Below, in pieces: positions 16,282-23,720 of a DNA stretch of 64,000 nt. The stretch's first letter is position 1. Each line of letters begins with the position of its first letter. The position numbers and the translations under genes were made by a program. Origin of the DNA: Candidatus Sulfotelmatobacter sp. (GTDB lineage Bacteria; Vulcanimicrobiota; Vulcanimicrobiia; Vulcanimicrobiales; Vulcanimicrobiaceae); assembly GCA_035504415.1 (NCBI GenBank), contig DATJRY010000011.1, forward strand, positions 620,001 through 684,000, given 5' to 3'. The notes under the pieces are model-generated. The model made no database searches and had not been told where the DNA came from. It saw only the letters and a program-made list of their open reading frames with translations.

Positions 16282-16865
16282 TGCGCGTCGACGTCGCCTC
16301 GCACGCCAGTCACGGCCGCAAGTACGGGCCGACCTTCGCACACACGTGGCGCGCGGCGGACGGCGCGACGATCGGCGCGCTGGCGGCCGTCCTGGCCGGC
16401 CAAGACCCGATCGTCGTCGCCGACCTGTTGCGCACCGGCGCGCACGCGCTGCTGACCTCGCGCAAAGCGCTCGGCACCACGCTGGTCGCGCTCGACACGA
16501 TCGTGCGCAAGCACGCCCACGAGCACCGCGACGACGACCTCGCCGCGGCGATGCTGCTGATCGCCATCGACCCGGCCGGCGAGGAGATCACCTACGCCGG
16601 CGCGGGCGCCGCGCAAATGCACGTCGCGGTGGTCGATGGCGCCGGCGCGCTGCACCCGCTGCACGGACACGCGGTCGCACTCGGTACCGGGATCGACGGC
16701 CCGGTCGAGAGCCAGCACGTGCGCCTGCGGCGCGACGACGCGATCGTCGCCGCGACGGTGCCCTTCCCGGCCGGCTGGTGGGCCGCCGGCAACCCGACCG
16801 CCGAGAGCTTCCTGGCCCGCGCCGGCCACCCCGAAGCCTCGGTACTGCTGGTATTGCCCGCTTAG
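16281..16865 (+). CDS. SpoIIE/RsbX-like PP2C-fold protein, degenerate
   Basis: 194 residues, close to RsbX in size. The pattern ADGATIGALAAVLAG, then DLAAAMLLIAIDP, EEITYAGAGAAQMHV and the Gly-rich GHAVALGTG follows the order of SpoIIE-type phosphatase domains. However, the metal-binding DGxGHG and the C-terminal DD-T/S are not intact (PEASVLLVL at the end), so activity is doubtful. Family members dephosphorylate anti-anti-sigma factors. It overlaps the ligase stop by one base and its own end overlaps the convergent small gene by four bases. Assignment is by fold pattern only. Confidence 0.55.
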   Translation: MRVDVASHASHGRKYGPTFAHTWRAADGATIGALAAVLAGQDPIVVADLLRTGAHALLTSRKALGTTLVALDTIVRKHAHEHRDDDLAAAMLLIAIDPAGEEITYAGAGAAQMHVAVVDGAGALHPLHGHAVALGTGIDGPVESQHVRLRRDDAIVAATVPFPAGWWAAGNPTAESFLARAGHPEASVLLVLPA

Positions 16866-17155
16866 CCCCGCGGGGCGAAGCCGCGGTAGGGACCGACCGG
16901 GACCAGGGCCTCGAGGATCAGCATCCCCTTCTGGATGAGCGGCAGCGTGCCGATCGCGGCGTGGCACGCGTCCACCGAGTCGGCCTCCAGGATCATCGCC
17001 GCGCCGGGGACGTCCTTGCGGCTCCAGATCTGGCGGGAGATGCCCTGCGCGTGGAGCTCGCGCGCTCGCTCGGCCTCCGGCTCGAGCCAAGGCGCGAAGT
17101 CCTCTTCGCGGAAACGGTCGTAGTCGCGGCGCAAGAGCGCGATGAACTGTGCCAT
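16862..17155 (-). CDS. Small YciI/muconolactone-isomerase-like protein
   Basis: 97 residues. The C-terminal GTLPLIQKGMLILEALVPVGPY matches the ferredoxin-like alpha-beta barrel of muconolactone isomerase and YciI/DUF relatives, which act as dimers or decamers on small acids. An Ala-rich helix with acid residues (ADSVDACHAAI) precedes it. Muconolactone isomerase belongs to aromatic-ring breakdown, which would agree with the CoA ligase and UbiD genes on either side, but no other ring-cleavage gene is present. It is divergent from ubiD with only 21 bases between the starts. Confidence 0.6.
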   Translation of the reverse strand: MAQFIALLRRDYDRFREEDFAPWLEPEAERARELHAQGISRQIWSRKDVPGAAMILEADSVDACHAAIGTLPLIQKGMLILEALVPVGPYRGFAPRG

Positions 17156-17176
17156 GCCGCGTCCAAGCTTCGACGG

Positions 17177-18745
17177 ATGCCCTTCGAATCGCTGGCGGCG
17201 TTCACGCGAGCCCTGCGCGACGCCGGTCAGCTCGCCACCGTCGACGTCGAGGTCGACCCGCGGCTGGAGATCGCCGAGATCACCGACCGGGTCGTCAAGG
17301 CCGGCGGCCCGGCGCTGCTGTTCCGCAACGTGCGCGGTTCGCGCTTCCCGGTGCTCACCAACCAGTTCGGGACCGAGCGGCGCACGGCGATGGCGCTGGG
17401 TGCGACGACGCTGCGCGAGGTCGAGCAGCGGCTGCGCCGCACGATCGATCTGGGCATGCCCGACTCGCTGGGCGGCAAGCTGGGCCGGCTCGCGGCGCTC
17501 GCGCACGCGGGATTGAGCGCGAAGCCGAAGCACGTCGCGCAAGCGCCGGTGCAGCAGGTCGTGCTCGACCCGCCCGACCTGCGCGCGCTGCCGGCGCTCA
17601 CCACCTGGCCGCTCGACGGCGGACCGTTCATCACGCTGCCGCTCGTGTTCACCGTCGACCCGCAGACGCGGCGGCCGAACGTCGGCATGTATCGCGTGCA
17701 GATCTACGACGCGACGACGGCTGGGATGCACTGGCAGCGCCACAAGCAGGGACGCGCGCACGCGGACAAGTGGGGGCGGCGCATCCCGGTCGCGATCGCG
17801 GTCGGCGGCGATCCGGCGCTGACCTACGCCGCGACCGCGCCGCTGCCGCCGATCGTCGACGAGCTGGCGTTCGCGGGCTACTTGCGCGGCGCGCCGATTC
17901 GCTTGACCAAAGCGCTGACCGTCGATCTCGACGTGCCGGCCGACGCCGACTTCGTCATCGAAGGCTGGGTCGACAACGAAGACCTGCGGGTCGAAGGCCC
18001 GTTCGGCGATCACACCGGGGTCTACAGCCACGCCGATCTGTACCCGACGCTGCACGTCAGCGCGATCACCCACCGGCGCGACGCGATTTGGGGCGCGACG
18101 GTGGTCGGCAAGCCGCCGATGGAAGACGCCTGGCTCGGGAAGGCCACCGAACGCATCTTCCTACCGCTGCTGCAGATGGTCGTCCCCGAGATCGTCGACT
18201 ACAACCTGCCGGTCGAGGGCGGCTTCCACAACTTGGTCATCGTGGCGGTGCGCAAGTCGTATCCGGGCCAGGCCAAGAAGGTGATGAACGCGCTCTGGGG
18301 ACTCGGGCACATGATGATGCTGACCCGCTGCATCGTCGTGGTCGATCACGACGTCGACGTGCACGACGTGCGCGGCGTGGTCTGGAACGCGTTCAACAAC
18401 GTCGATCCGGCCCGCGACCTGGTGACGATGCCGGGGCCGGTCGACGATCTCGATCATGCCGGCTCGTACGAGCTGGCCCAAGGAACGAAGCTCGGCATCG
18501 ACGCGACGCGCAAGCGCGGCGACGAAGGCTACGCGCGCGACTGGCCGCCGGAGATTCGCAGCGACGCGGCGACGCGCGAGCTGGTCGCGCGGCGCTGGGC
18601 CGAGTACGGCCTGGACGATCTCGCGCGCCGCGCGACGCCCGACCTCTGGTCGGGCCAAGGCCCCGCGCGCCTGGCGCGCCTGCTCGCCGAACCTCCCGCG
18701 TCGCCCGACGACGTCCCCCCGCGCACCCAGCGAGTCAAAGAGTGA
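17177..18745 (+). CDS. UbiD family decarboxylase
   Basis: 522 residues. Prenylated-FMN-dependent decarboxylase of aromatic or unsaturated acids. Hallmarks are NVGMYRVQ (metal and prFMN phosphate contact), EGPFGDHTG (catalytic Glu region), and the EIVDYNLPVEGGFHN segment of the C-terminal oligomerisation part. The next gene is a UbiA prenyltransferase overlapping by the GTGA sequence, so a quinone role is likely. In futalosine-route organisms the equivalent is called MqnL. No prFMN synthase (UbiX) gene is in this window. The start ATG at 17177 gives the standard N-terminus (PFESLAAFTRAL). Confidence 0.92.
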   Translation: MPFESLAAFTRALRDAGQLATVDVEVDPRLEIAEITDRVVKAGGPALLFRNVRGSRFPVLTNQFGTERRTAMALGATTLREVEQRLRRTIDLGMPDSLGGKLGRLAALAHAGLSAKPKHVAQAPVQQVVLDPPDLRALPALTTWPLDGGPFITLPLVFTVDPQTRRPNVGMYRVQIYDATTAGMHWQRHKQGRAHADKWGRRIPVAIAVGGDPALTYAATAPLPPIVDELAFAGYLRGAPIRLTKALTVDLDVPADADFVIEGWVDNEDLRVEGPFGDHTGVYSHADLYPTLHVSAITHRRDAIWGATVVGKPPMEDAWLGKATERIFLPLLQMVVPEIVDYNLPVEGGFHNLVIVAVRKSYPGQAKKVMNALWGLGHMMMLTRCIVVVDHDVDVHDVRGVVWNAFNNVDPARDLVTMPGPVDDLDHAGSYELAQGTKLGIDATRKRGDEGYARDWPPEIRSDAATRELVARRWAEYGLDDLARRATPDLWSGQGPARLARLLAEPPASPDDVPPRTQRVKE

Positions 18746-19596
18746 AGTACGTCCAGTTGTTTTTGCGCGACATCCGCGTCGAGCACACGCTCTTCGCGCT
18801 GCCGTTCGCGTACGTCGGCGCGGTGATGGCCGCGCGCGGGCTGCCCAGCTGGTGGCAGCTGTGGTGGATCACGCTGGCGGTCGTCGGCGCGCGCACCGCC
18901 GCGATGGCGGCGAACCGCTACTTCGACCGCGACCTCGACAAGCAGGTCCCGCGGACCGCCAAACGCGCGGTCGCGAGCGGGAAGCTGCCGGCCGCGGTGA
19001 TGCTGTGGGCGATCGTCGTCGGCATCGCGCTGCTGATCCTGAGCGCCGTGATGCTCAACCCGCTGTGCGTCAAGTTGCTGCCGATCGCCGCGGTCGGCGT
19101 GATCGCGTACCCGCTGTGCAAGCGCTTCACCTGGGCGGTGCACTTCGTCCTGGGCGCGGTCGACGCGTGCGCGCCGCTGGGCGCGTACGTCGCGGTCGCC
19201 GGCACGATCACCGCGCCCGCGCTGCTGCTGTTCGTCGCGGTCACGGTGTGGGTCGCCGGCTTCGACATCCTCTACGCGCTGATGGACGTCGATTGGGACG
19301 TCGAGCTGGGCGTCCGATCGTTTCCGGTGCGCTTCGGCACGCGCAACGCGCGCATCTGGCCGGTCGTGCTGCACGTCGCGATGACGATCGCGCTGCTGGG
19401 CGCGGGCTATCTCGCGCAGGCCGGGTGGCTGTACTACGCAGGCGTCGCGCTGGCGGCGGCGGTCACGTTCTACGAAGAACGGCTGATCGCACTCGCGAAA
19501 GACGTGTTCGTGCTCAACGATCGCGTCTTCCTCACCAACATGGCGTTTTCTGTGGCCTTCCTGGCAACGACGCTCGCCTCGTACGTCACTCGATGA
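18742..19596 (+). CDS. UbiA-type polyprenyltransferase (4-hydroxybenzoate/MqnP-like)
   Basis: 284 residues, eight or nine membrane helices. It attaches a polyprenyl tail to an aromatic acid in the inner membrane. The two Asp-rich motifs that hold Mg-diphosphate are ANRYFDRDLD and YALMDVDWD. The sequence around NRYFDRDLDKQVPRTAKR matches the UbiA-other/MqnP group found with futalosine-route menaquinone genes. Paired with UbiD (GTGA overlap) and followed by an ATGA overlap with the binding-protein gene. The GTG start makes a protein beginning at the first cytoplasmic segment. Which quinone is made is inference; other mqn genes are not in the window. Confidence 0.9.
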   Translation: MKYVQLFLRDIRVEHTLFALPFAYVGAVMAARGLPSWWQLWWITLAVVGARTAAMAANRYFDRDLDKQVPRTAKRAVASGKLPAAVMLWAIVVGIALLILSAVMLNPLCVKLLPIAAVGVIAYPLCKRFTWAVHFVLGAVDACAPLGAYVAVAGTITAPALLLFVAVTVWVAGFDILYALMDVDWDVELGVRSFPVRFGTRNARIWPVVLHVAMTIALLGAGYLAQAGWLYYAGVALAAAVTFYEERLIALAKDVFVLNDRVFLTNMAFSVAFLATTLASYVTR

Positions 19597-20741
19597 TCCG
19601 CTCGACGTTCTTGTCCGGCCTGGGCGGCGCCGCCGGCGCAACGCAGATCGCGCAGGTGCAGCTCTACACGGCCAGCGTTCGCGTCGCGGTCGTCTGTCCG
19701 ACCTCCGGTGACGCGGCGGCACTGGGCAAACAGCTCGCACGCGGCGCCGAAGGCGCGGCCGACGAGCTCAACCGCTTTCGCAGCTCGTTCGCGCCGGCCG
19801 TGCTCATCGACGTCTTCGACGATCACGATACCGCCGCCGACGCGATCGTGCAGGCCGGCTTCGCGACCGGCAACCCCGACACGATCGCGGTCATCGGGCA
19901 CCTGGGCGTCTCACCGACCTACAACGCGCTGCGCGTGTACGCGACCGCCAACTGCCCGCTGATCGTGCCGACGGTGACCGACGACTCGATCACCGAGCAG
20001 GGCTACCGCAACGTCTTCCGGCTCCCCACCAAGGACGCGACCGAAGGCTCCTACTTGGCCGACTACGCGCTCACGCAAGTCGGCTACAAGGCGCCGCACG
20101 TCGTCGCGCAGGACGGCGACTACGGCCTGGCCGTGGCGGCCGGCTTCATCCGCCGCGCCAGCGCGCTCAAGATGAACGTGGTCGGCACCAAGTTCTCGTT
20201 CGACAAGCCGGACTACGCCGACGCCGCCAACACCATCCTCGCGCACCAGCCCGACTGCGTGGTGATGTGCGGCAACGTCGAGGACATGGGGCCGATCATG
20301 CCGGCGCTGATCGCCAAGGGCTACACCGGCAAGTTCATGGCCAGCCAGGGCTACTTCGATCCGATCACGACCTCGACGTACGCGAAAGAAGCGGAAGGGC
20401 TGATCGTCTCGACCAGCATGCCGTATCTGGCGCTGGCACCGAGCACCCAAGAAGACGTGCGCAACTATCAGCAGAACATCGGCCCGCTCACCCCGGTCGC
20501 GGCGTTCGGTTACGCCGGCGTCCAGCTGATCGAAGCCGCGGCGCAGCGGTACAGCGCGTCGAACCGGCTGGCCCTCCTGCGCGCGCTGCAGACCGGCGGC
20601 CCGTACGCGACGATGGTCGGGAGCTACACCTTCGGTCCCTACGGCGACGCGCTGACGCCGAACGTCTACTTCTACCGGGTGCGGGACGGAAAATTCACCT
20701 ACGATCGCCAAGCTAGGTCAACCGGCTTCATGCTCAAGTAG
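19593..20741 (+). CDS. Branched-chain amino acid-type periplasmic binding protein
   Basis: 382 residues of the LivJ/AmiC (receptor family ligand-binding) type: a Rossmann-like two-lobe fold with RVAVVCPTSGDAAALGKQLARGA near the start, VIGHLGVSPTYNAL, NVFRLPTKDATEGSYLADY, and AAFGYAGVQLIEAA. The N-terminus (MIRSTFLSGLGGAAGA) is a weak export signal. It normally hands ligands to an ABC permease, but no liv permease or ATPase gene adjoins, so it may be an orphan or a sensor. Its start overlaps the ubiA stop (ATGA), an unexplained coupling. Confidence 0.87.
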   Translation: MIRSTFLSGLGGAAGATQIAQVQLYTASVRVAVVCPTSGDAAALGKQLARGAEGAADELNRFRSSFAPAVLIDVFDDHDTAADAIVQAGFATGNPDTIAVIGHLGVSPTYNALRVYATANCPLIVPTVTDDSITEQGYRNVFRLPTKDATEGSYLADYALTQVGYKAPHVVAQDGDYGLAVAAGFIRRASALKMNVVGTKFSFDKPDYADAANTILAHQPDCVVMCGNVEDMGPIMPALIAKGYTGKFMASQGYFDPITTSTYAKEAEGLIVSTSMPYLALAPSTQEDVRNYQQNIGPLTPVAAFGYAGVQLIEAAAQRYSASNRLALLRALQTGGPYATMVGSYTFGPYGDALTPNVYFYRVRDGKFTYDRQARSTGFMLK

Positions 20742-20752
20742 GAGGAAGACGC

Positions 20753-22108
20753 GTGACGCAGACCCCGCCCTTCACCGGGCCGGAATCGCTGCGAGTCCCC
20801 GGCGAGTGGTCGACGTTCTTCTGGACGCTCGCGTCGCTGCCGGTCACGATCGTCATCCTGGGCTGGCTCTTCCAACACCAGATCACCTGGCAGGAGCTGG
20901 CCCTGCTGCTCGTCCTGGCGATGATCTACGTCGCCTTCGCGCGCGGCCGGCTGCTGGGCGGCGGCGTGCGTGTCCATGCCGGGCAGTTCGCGCACGTTCA
21001 CGCCATCGTCGAGGAGTGCGCACGGATGCTGCGGATGCCGGTGCCGCACGTGTTCATCCGCGACGACCCGTTCGTGCCGTGCGTCGCGGTCGGGATCGGC
21101 GAGCCGTACGCGATCGTGATCTCGGCGCAGTACGTCGACCATTTCGCCGACGACGAGCTGCGCTTCTTGATCGGGCGCGAGCTGGGCCACATCGCGTCCG
21201 GCCACACCCGCTACACCTCGCTGCTGAGCGCCAACGGACGCGAGAACGCCATCGTCTCGGTCGCCTTCGGCGCGTGGCTGCGCCGCATCGAGTATACCGC
21301 CGACCGCGTGGGGCTGCTCTGCTGCAGCTCGCTGGACTCGGCGGTGCGTGCGATCGCGGTCTCGTCGTTCGGCCACATCGGCCGCAAGATCGACCTGGGC
21401 GCGTTCGCCGAGCAGCTGCGTGAGATCTCGGCGGAGCCCTCGCTGCGCATGGGCGAGTGGAGCGGCTCGAATCCCTACGCCACCAACCGCATCGCCGCGC
21501 TGCACCGCTTCGCGCGCGATCCGCTCTACCAGCGCTGGGCGCAGCGTTTCGCGCAGAACGCGCAGCGACCGGTCGAGCTCGAGCAGCGCCAGACCGTCTA
21601 CGCCGGCTTCTGGCGGCGCGTGTGGGCGTTGACGATCGACGTCGTCCTCATCCAGATTCTCGTGCCGGCCGCCGGCAACGTCATCCAAACCGTCAAGTCG
21701 GGCCGAACCTATGCCCCGAACCTCAAGGATCTCGACACCGATTCCGACGTTCCCGCCGCGGTCAAGACGGCCGTCCATCAAGTGGCGAACGTCGCGGCGC
21801 AACAACACGCGCATGTGTACACGTTCGCTCCCGTCCAGGGGCCGGAGTTGATCGTGATGTTCGTCTACGCCGTCATCCTGGTCGGGCTCGTCGGCCAGAC
21901 CTTCGGGATGATGGTCTCCGACCTGCGCGTGACCGGCCCCGAGCGGCACGTGCGCATCGGCCTGGGCGCCGCGTTCAGCCGGTACGTGGGGATGACGATC
22001 AGCCTGTTCATGGTCTTCGGCTGGTTCTCGATCTTCCGGCACATCCAGCCCTACGAGCGCTGGTCGAAGACGCGCCTGATCAGCGGCGCCGCACCCGTCC
22101 GTTCCTGA
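20753..22108 (+). CDS. M48-like peptidase fused to an RDD membrane domain
   Basis: 451 residues. Two membrane helices (about 22-62) lead to an M48/HtpX-like domain, then a C-terminal RDD domain (about 280-440) with the Arg-Arg...Asp signature in FWRRVWALTIDVV and further membrane helices. The zinc motif reads RELGH at 142-146: the first His ligand of HExxH is Arg (codon CGC where CAC is expected), while the second His, GHTRY and the downstream Glu in EYTADRVG are kept. It may therefore be a non-catalytic scaffold. It follows the binding-protein gene by 11 bases with AGGAGGA at 20741-20747. Confidence 0.8.
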   Translation: MTQTPPFTGPESLRVPGEWSTFFWTLASLPVTIVILGWLFQHQITWQELALLLVLAMIYVAFARGRLLGGGVRVHAGQFAHVHAIVEECARMLRMPVPHVFIRDDPFVPCVAVGIGEPYAIVISAQYVDHFADDELRFLIGRELGHIASGHTRYTSLLSANGRENAIVSVAFGAWLRRIEYTADRVGLLCCSSLDSAVRAIAVSSFGHIGRKIDLGAFAEQLREISAEPSLRMGEWSGSNPYATNRIAALHRFARDPLYQRWAQRFAQNAQRPVELEQRQTVYAGFWRRVWALTIDVVLIQILVPAAGNVIQTVKSGRTYAPNLKDLDTDSDVPAAVKTAVHQVANVAAQQHAHVYTFAPVQGPELIVMFVYAVILVGLVGQTFGMMVSDLRVTGPERHVRIGLGAAFSRYVGMTISLFMVFGWFSIFRHIQPYERWSKTRLISGAAPVRS

Positions 22109-22145
22109 CTGGAACCGCGTCCCGATCGCGGCGGTCCAAGGCAGC

Positions 22146-23117
22146 GTGCACGCGATTCGCATCGACCGCACCGGCGGTCCCGAGGTTCTCCAACTCACCG
22201 ACGTCCCGACGCCGACGGCCGGCCCGGGGCAGGTCCTGATCCGCCAAACCACGGCGGGCATCAACTACATCGACGTCTACTTTCGCACCGGGCTGTACCC
22301 GACGCAGCTGCCGGTGACGTTGGGCCGCGAAGGCGCGGGCGTCGTCGAAGCGGTCGGCGAGGGCGTCATCGATCTCCACGCCGGCGACCGCGTCGCGTAC
22401 ACCAACGTGGCCGGCGGCGGCTACGCCGAGTACAACGCCGTCAACGCCGCCGAGGTCGTGGCGACGCCTGAAGGCGTGAGCGACGAGGTCGCCTGCGCGC
22501 TGATGCTGCAGGGAATGACGGCGCACTATCTGGTCTCCGACGTCTTTCCGCTGCGCTCCGGCCACGTCGCGCTCGTGCACGCCGCCGCCGGCGGCGTCGG
22601 GCTGCTGCTGGTGCAGCTGGCGAAAGCGCGCGGCGCGACCGTGATCGGCTTGGTCGGCACCGATGCCAAGGCGGAGCTGGCCCGGCAGGCCGGCGCGCAC
22701 CACGTCATCGTCTACGCGGACGAGGACTTCGCCGAGGCGACGGAACGGCTCGTCGGCGAGCACGCCGTCGACGTCGCGTACGACTCGGTCGGCAAGGAAA
22801 CCTGGGAGCGCAGCCTGCGGGTGCTCCGCCCGCGCGGGATGCTGGTCAACTTCGGCAACGCCAGCGGGCCGATGCCGGCGCTCGAACCGCAGCGTCTTTC
22901 GGCGGCGGGATCGATCTTCTTCACCCGCCCGACGCTGGTCGATTTCATCCGCCACCGCGACGAGCGGGTCGCACGCGCGAAGGATCTGTTCGACCACGTC
23001 ATCGCCGGTAAGCTCGACGTGCGCATCGGCGGCTCGTATCCGCTGGCCGACGCGTCGCGCGCGCATCGCGATCTCGAATCGCGCGCGACGACCGGCAAGC
23101 TGGTGCTGCGGCCCTAG
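22146..23117 (+). CDS. Quinone oxidoreductase (zinc-independent MDR family)
   Basis: 323 residues, standard for NADPH:quinone reductase (QOR). N-terminal GroES-like part with GREGAGVVEAVGEGV, then the Rossmann part with the NADPH loop AAAGGVGLLLVQLAK. The zinc ligands of alcohol dehydrogenases are absent. One-electron reduction of quinones or reduction of activated enones in the cytoplasm. GTG start at 22146 places the usual MHAIRID beginning. It ends four bases into the convergent PDZ gene. Proximity to quinone biosynthesis genes may be incidental. Confidence 0.92.
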   Translation: MHAIRIDRTGGPEVLQLTDVPTPTAGPGQVLIRQTTAGINYIDVYFRTGLYPTQLPVTLGREGAGVVEAVGEGVIDLHAGDRVAYTNVAGGGYAEYNAVNAAEVVATPEGVSDEVACALMLQGMTAHYLVSDVFPLRSGHVALVHAAAGGVGLLLVQLAKARGATVIGLVGTDAKAELARQAGAHHVIVYADEDFAEATERLVGEHAVDVAYDSVGKETWERSLRVLRPRGMLVNFGNASGPMPALEPQRLSAAGSIFFTRPTLVDFIRHRDERVARAKDLFDHVIAGKLDVRIGGSYPLADASRAHRDLESRATTGKLVLRP

Positions 23118-23683
23118 AGGTAGCGCCGCAGCGTGAACGCGCGCGTCGTGCCGTCGCCCAGGCGGAGCGACACGCGCGTGCCCGGCACGCCGCGCAGGAT
23201 CGACCGCACGCGCACGAGGTCGGCGGCGGTGACGGCGCGGCCGTCGACGGCGAGGATACGGGTGCCCGAGGCGACGCCGGCGTTTCCCGCCGGCGTCCCG
23301 CCCAGCACCTGGCCGGCGACGAGCGCGCGGCCCGCCGTGCCGAGCACGATGCCGGAGCGGTCGTGGACGACGACCGTCGCGTCGTCGCCGCCGGGCCGCA
23401 GATCGACGATCTGGTCCGGATAGTCGAAGACCAGCACGCAGCGCCGCAAGATCCCATCGCCGACGTTGGCCAAGGTCGGCTGATCGTCGGTCGGATCGAC
23501 GTGCGTCTGCAGCTCGACCAGCGGATCGCGCACGAGCCGCGTGCCCAAGCGCAGACTCGGCGCGCGCACGAGGTAGATCGGGTAGCGCTTGCCGACGTCC
23601 GCCACCTGCGCCGTGACGTGCGCGTGCAGTCGCCTCGCCAGACCGTAGCGGCGCACGGCGCCCCCTTGCACCTCGGCGTTCAA
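23114..23683 (-). CDS. PDZ-domain protein, possible remnant of a retropepsin-PDZ protease
   Basis: 189 residues. The last 95 residues are a PDZ domain (GIVLGTAGRALVAGQVL..., GTRILAVDGRAVTAADL, LRGVPGTRVSLRL). The part before it contains GDGILRRCVLVFDYPDQIVDLRP, which is the end of a retropepsin-like aspartyl protease domain. The catalytic half that should precede it is missing: there is no DTGA-like motif and only a TTG start at 23683, 37 bases from the tricorn gene. A short ATG frame (23694) beginning MNAA stops at once in another frame. This looks like a 5'-truncated gene, or a stand-alone PDZ binder. Confidence 0.6.
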   Translation of the reverse strand: MNAEVQGGAVRRYGLARRLHAHVTAQVADVGKRYPIYLVRAPSLRLGTRLVRDPLVELQTHVDPTDDQPTLANVGDGILRRCVLVFDYPDQIVDLRPGGDDATVVVHDRSGIVLGTAGRALVAGQVLGGTPAGNAGVASGTRILAVDGRAVTAADLVRVRSILRGVPGTRVSLRLGDGTTRAFTLRRYL

Positions 23684-23720
23684 GCTGCGTTCATATGACC
23701 GTGAATGGAGCCCTCCTGCC

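Noticed and set aside
23692-23694. ATG just upstream of the PDZ gene as its true start
   Set aside because: It is in another frame and reaches a stop after four codons.
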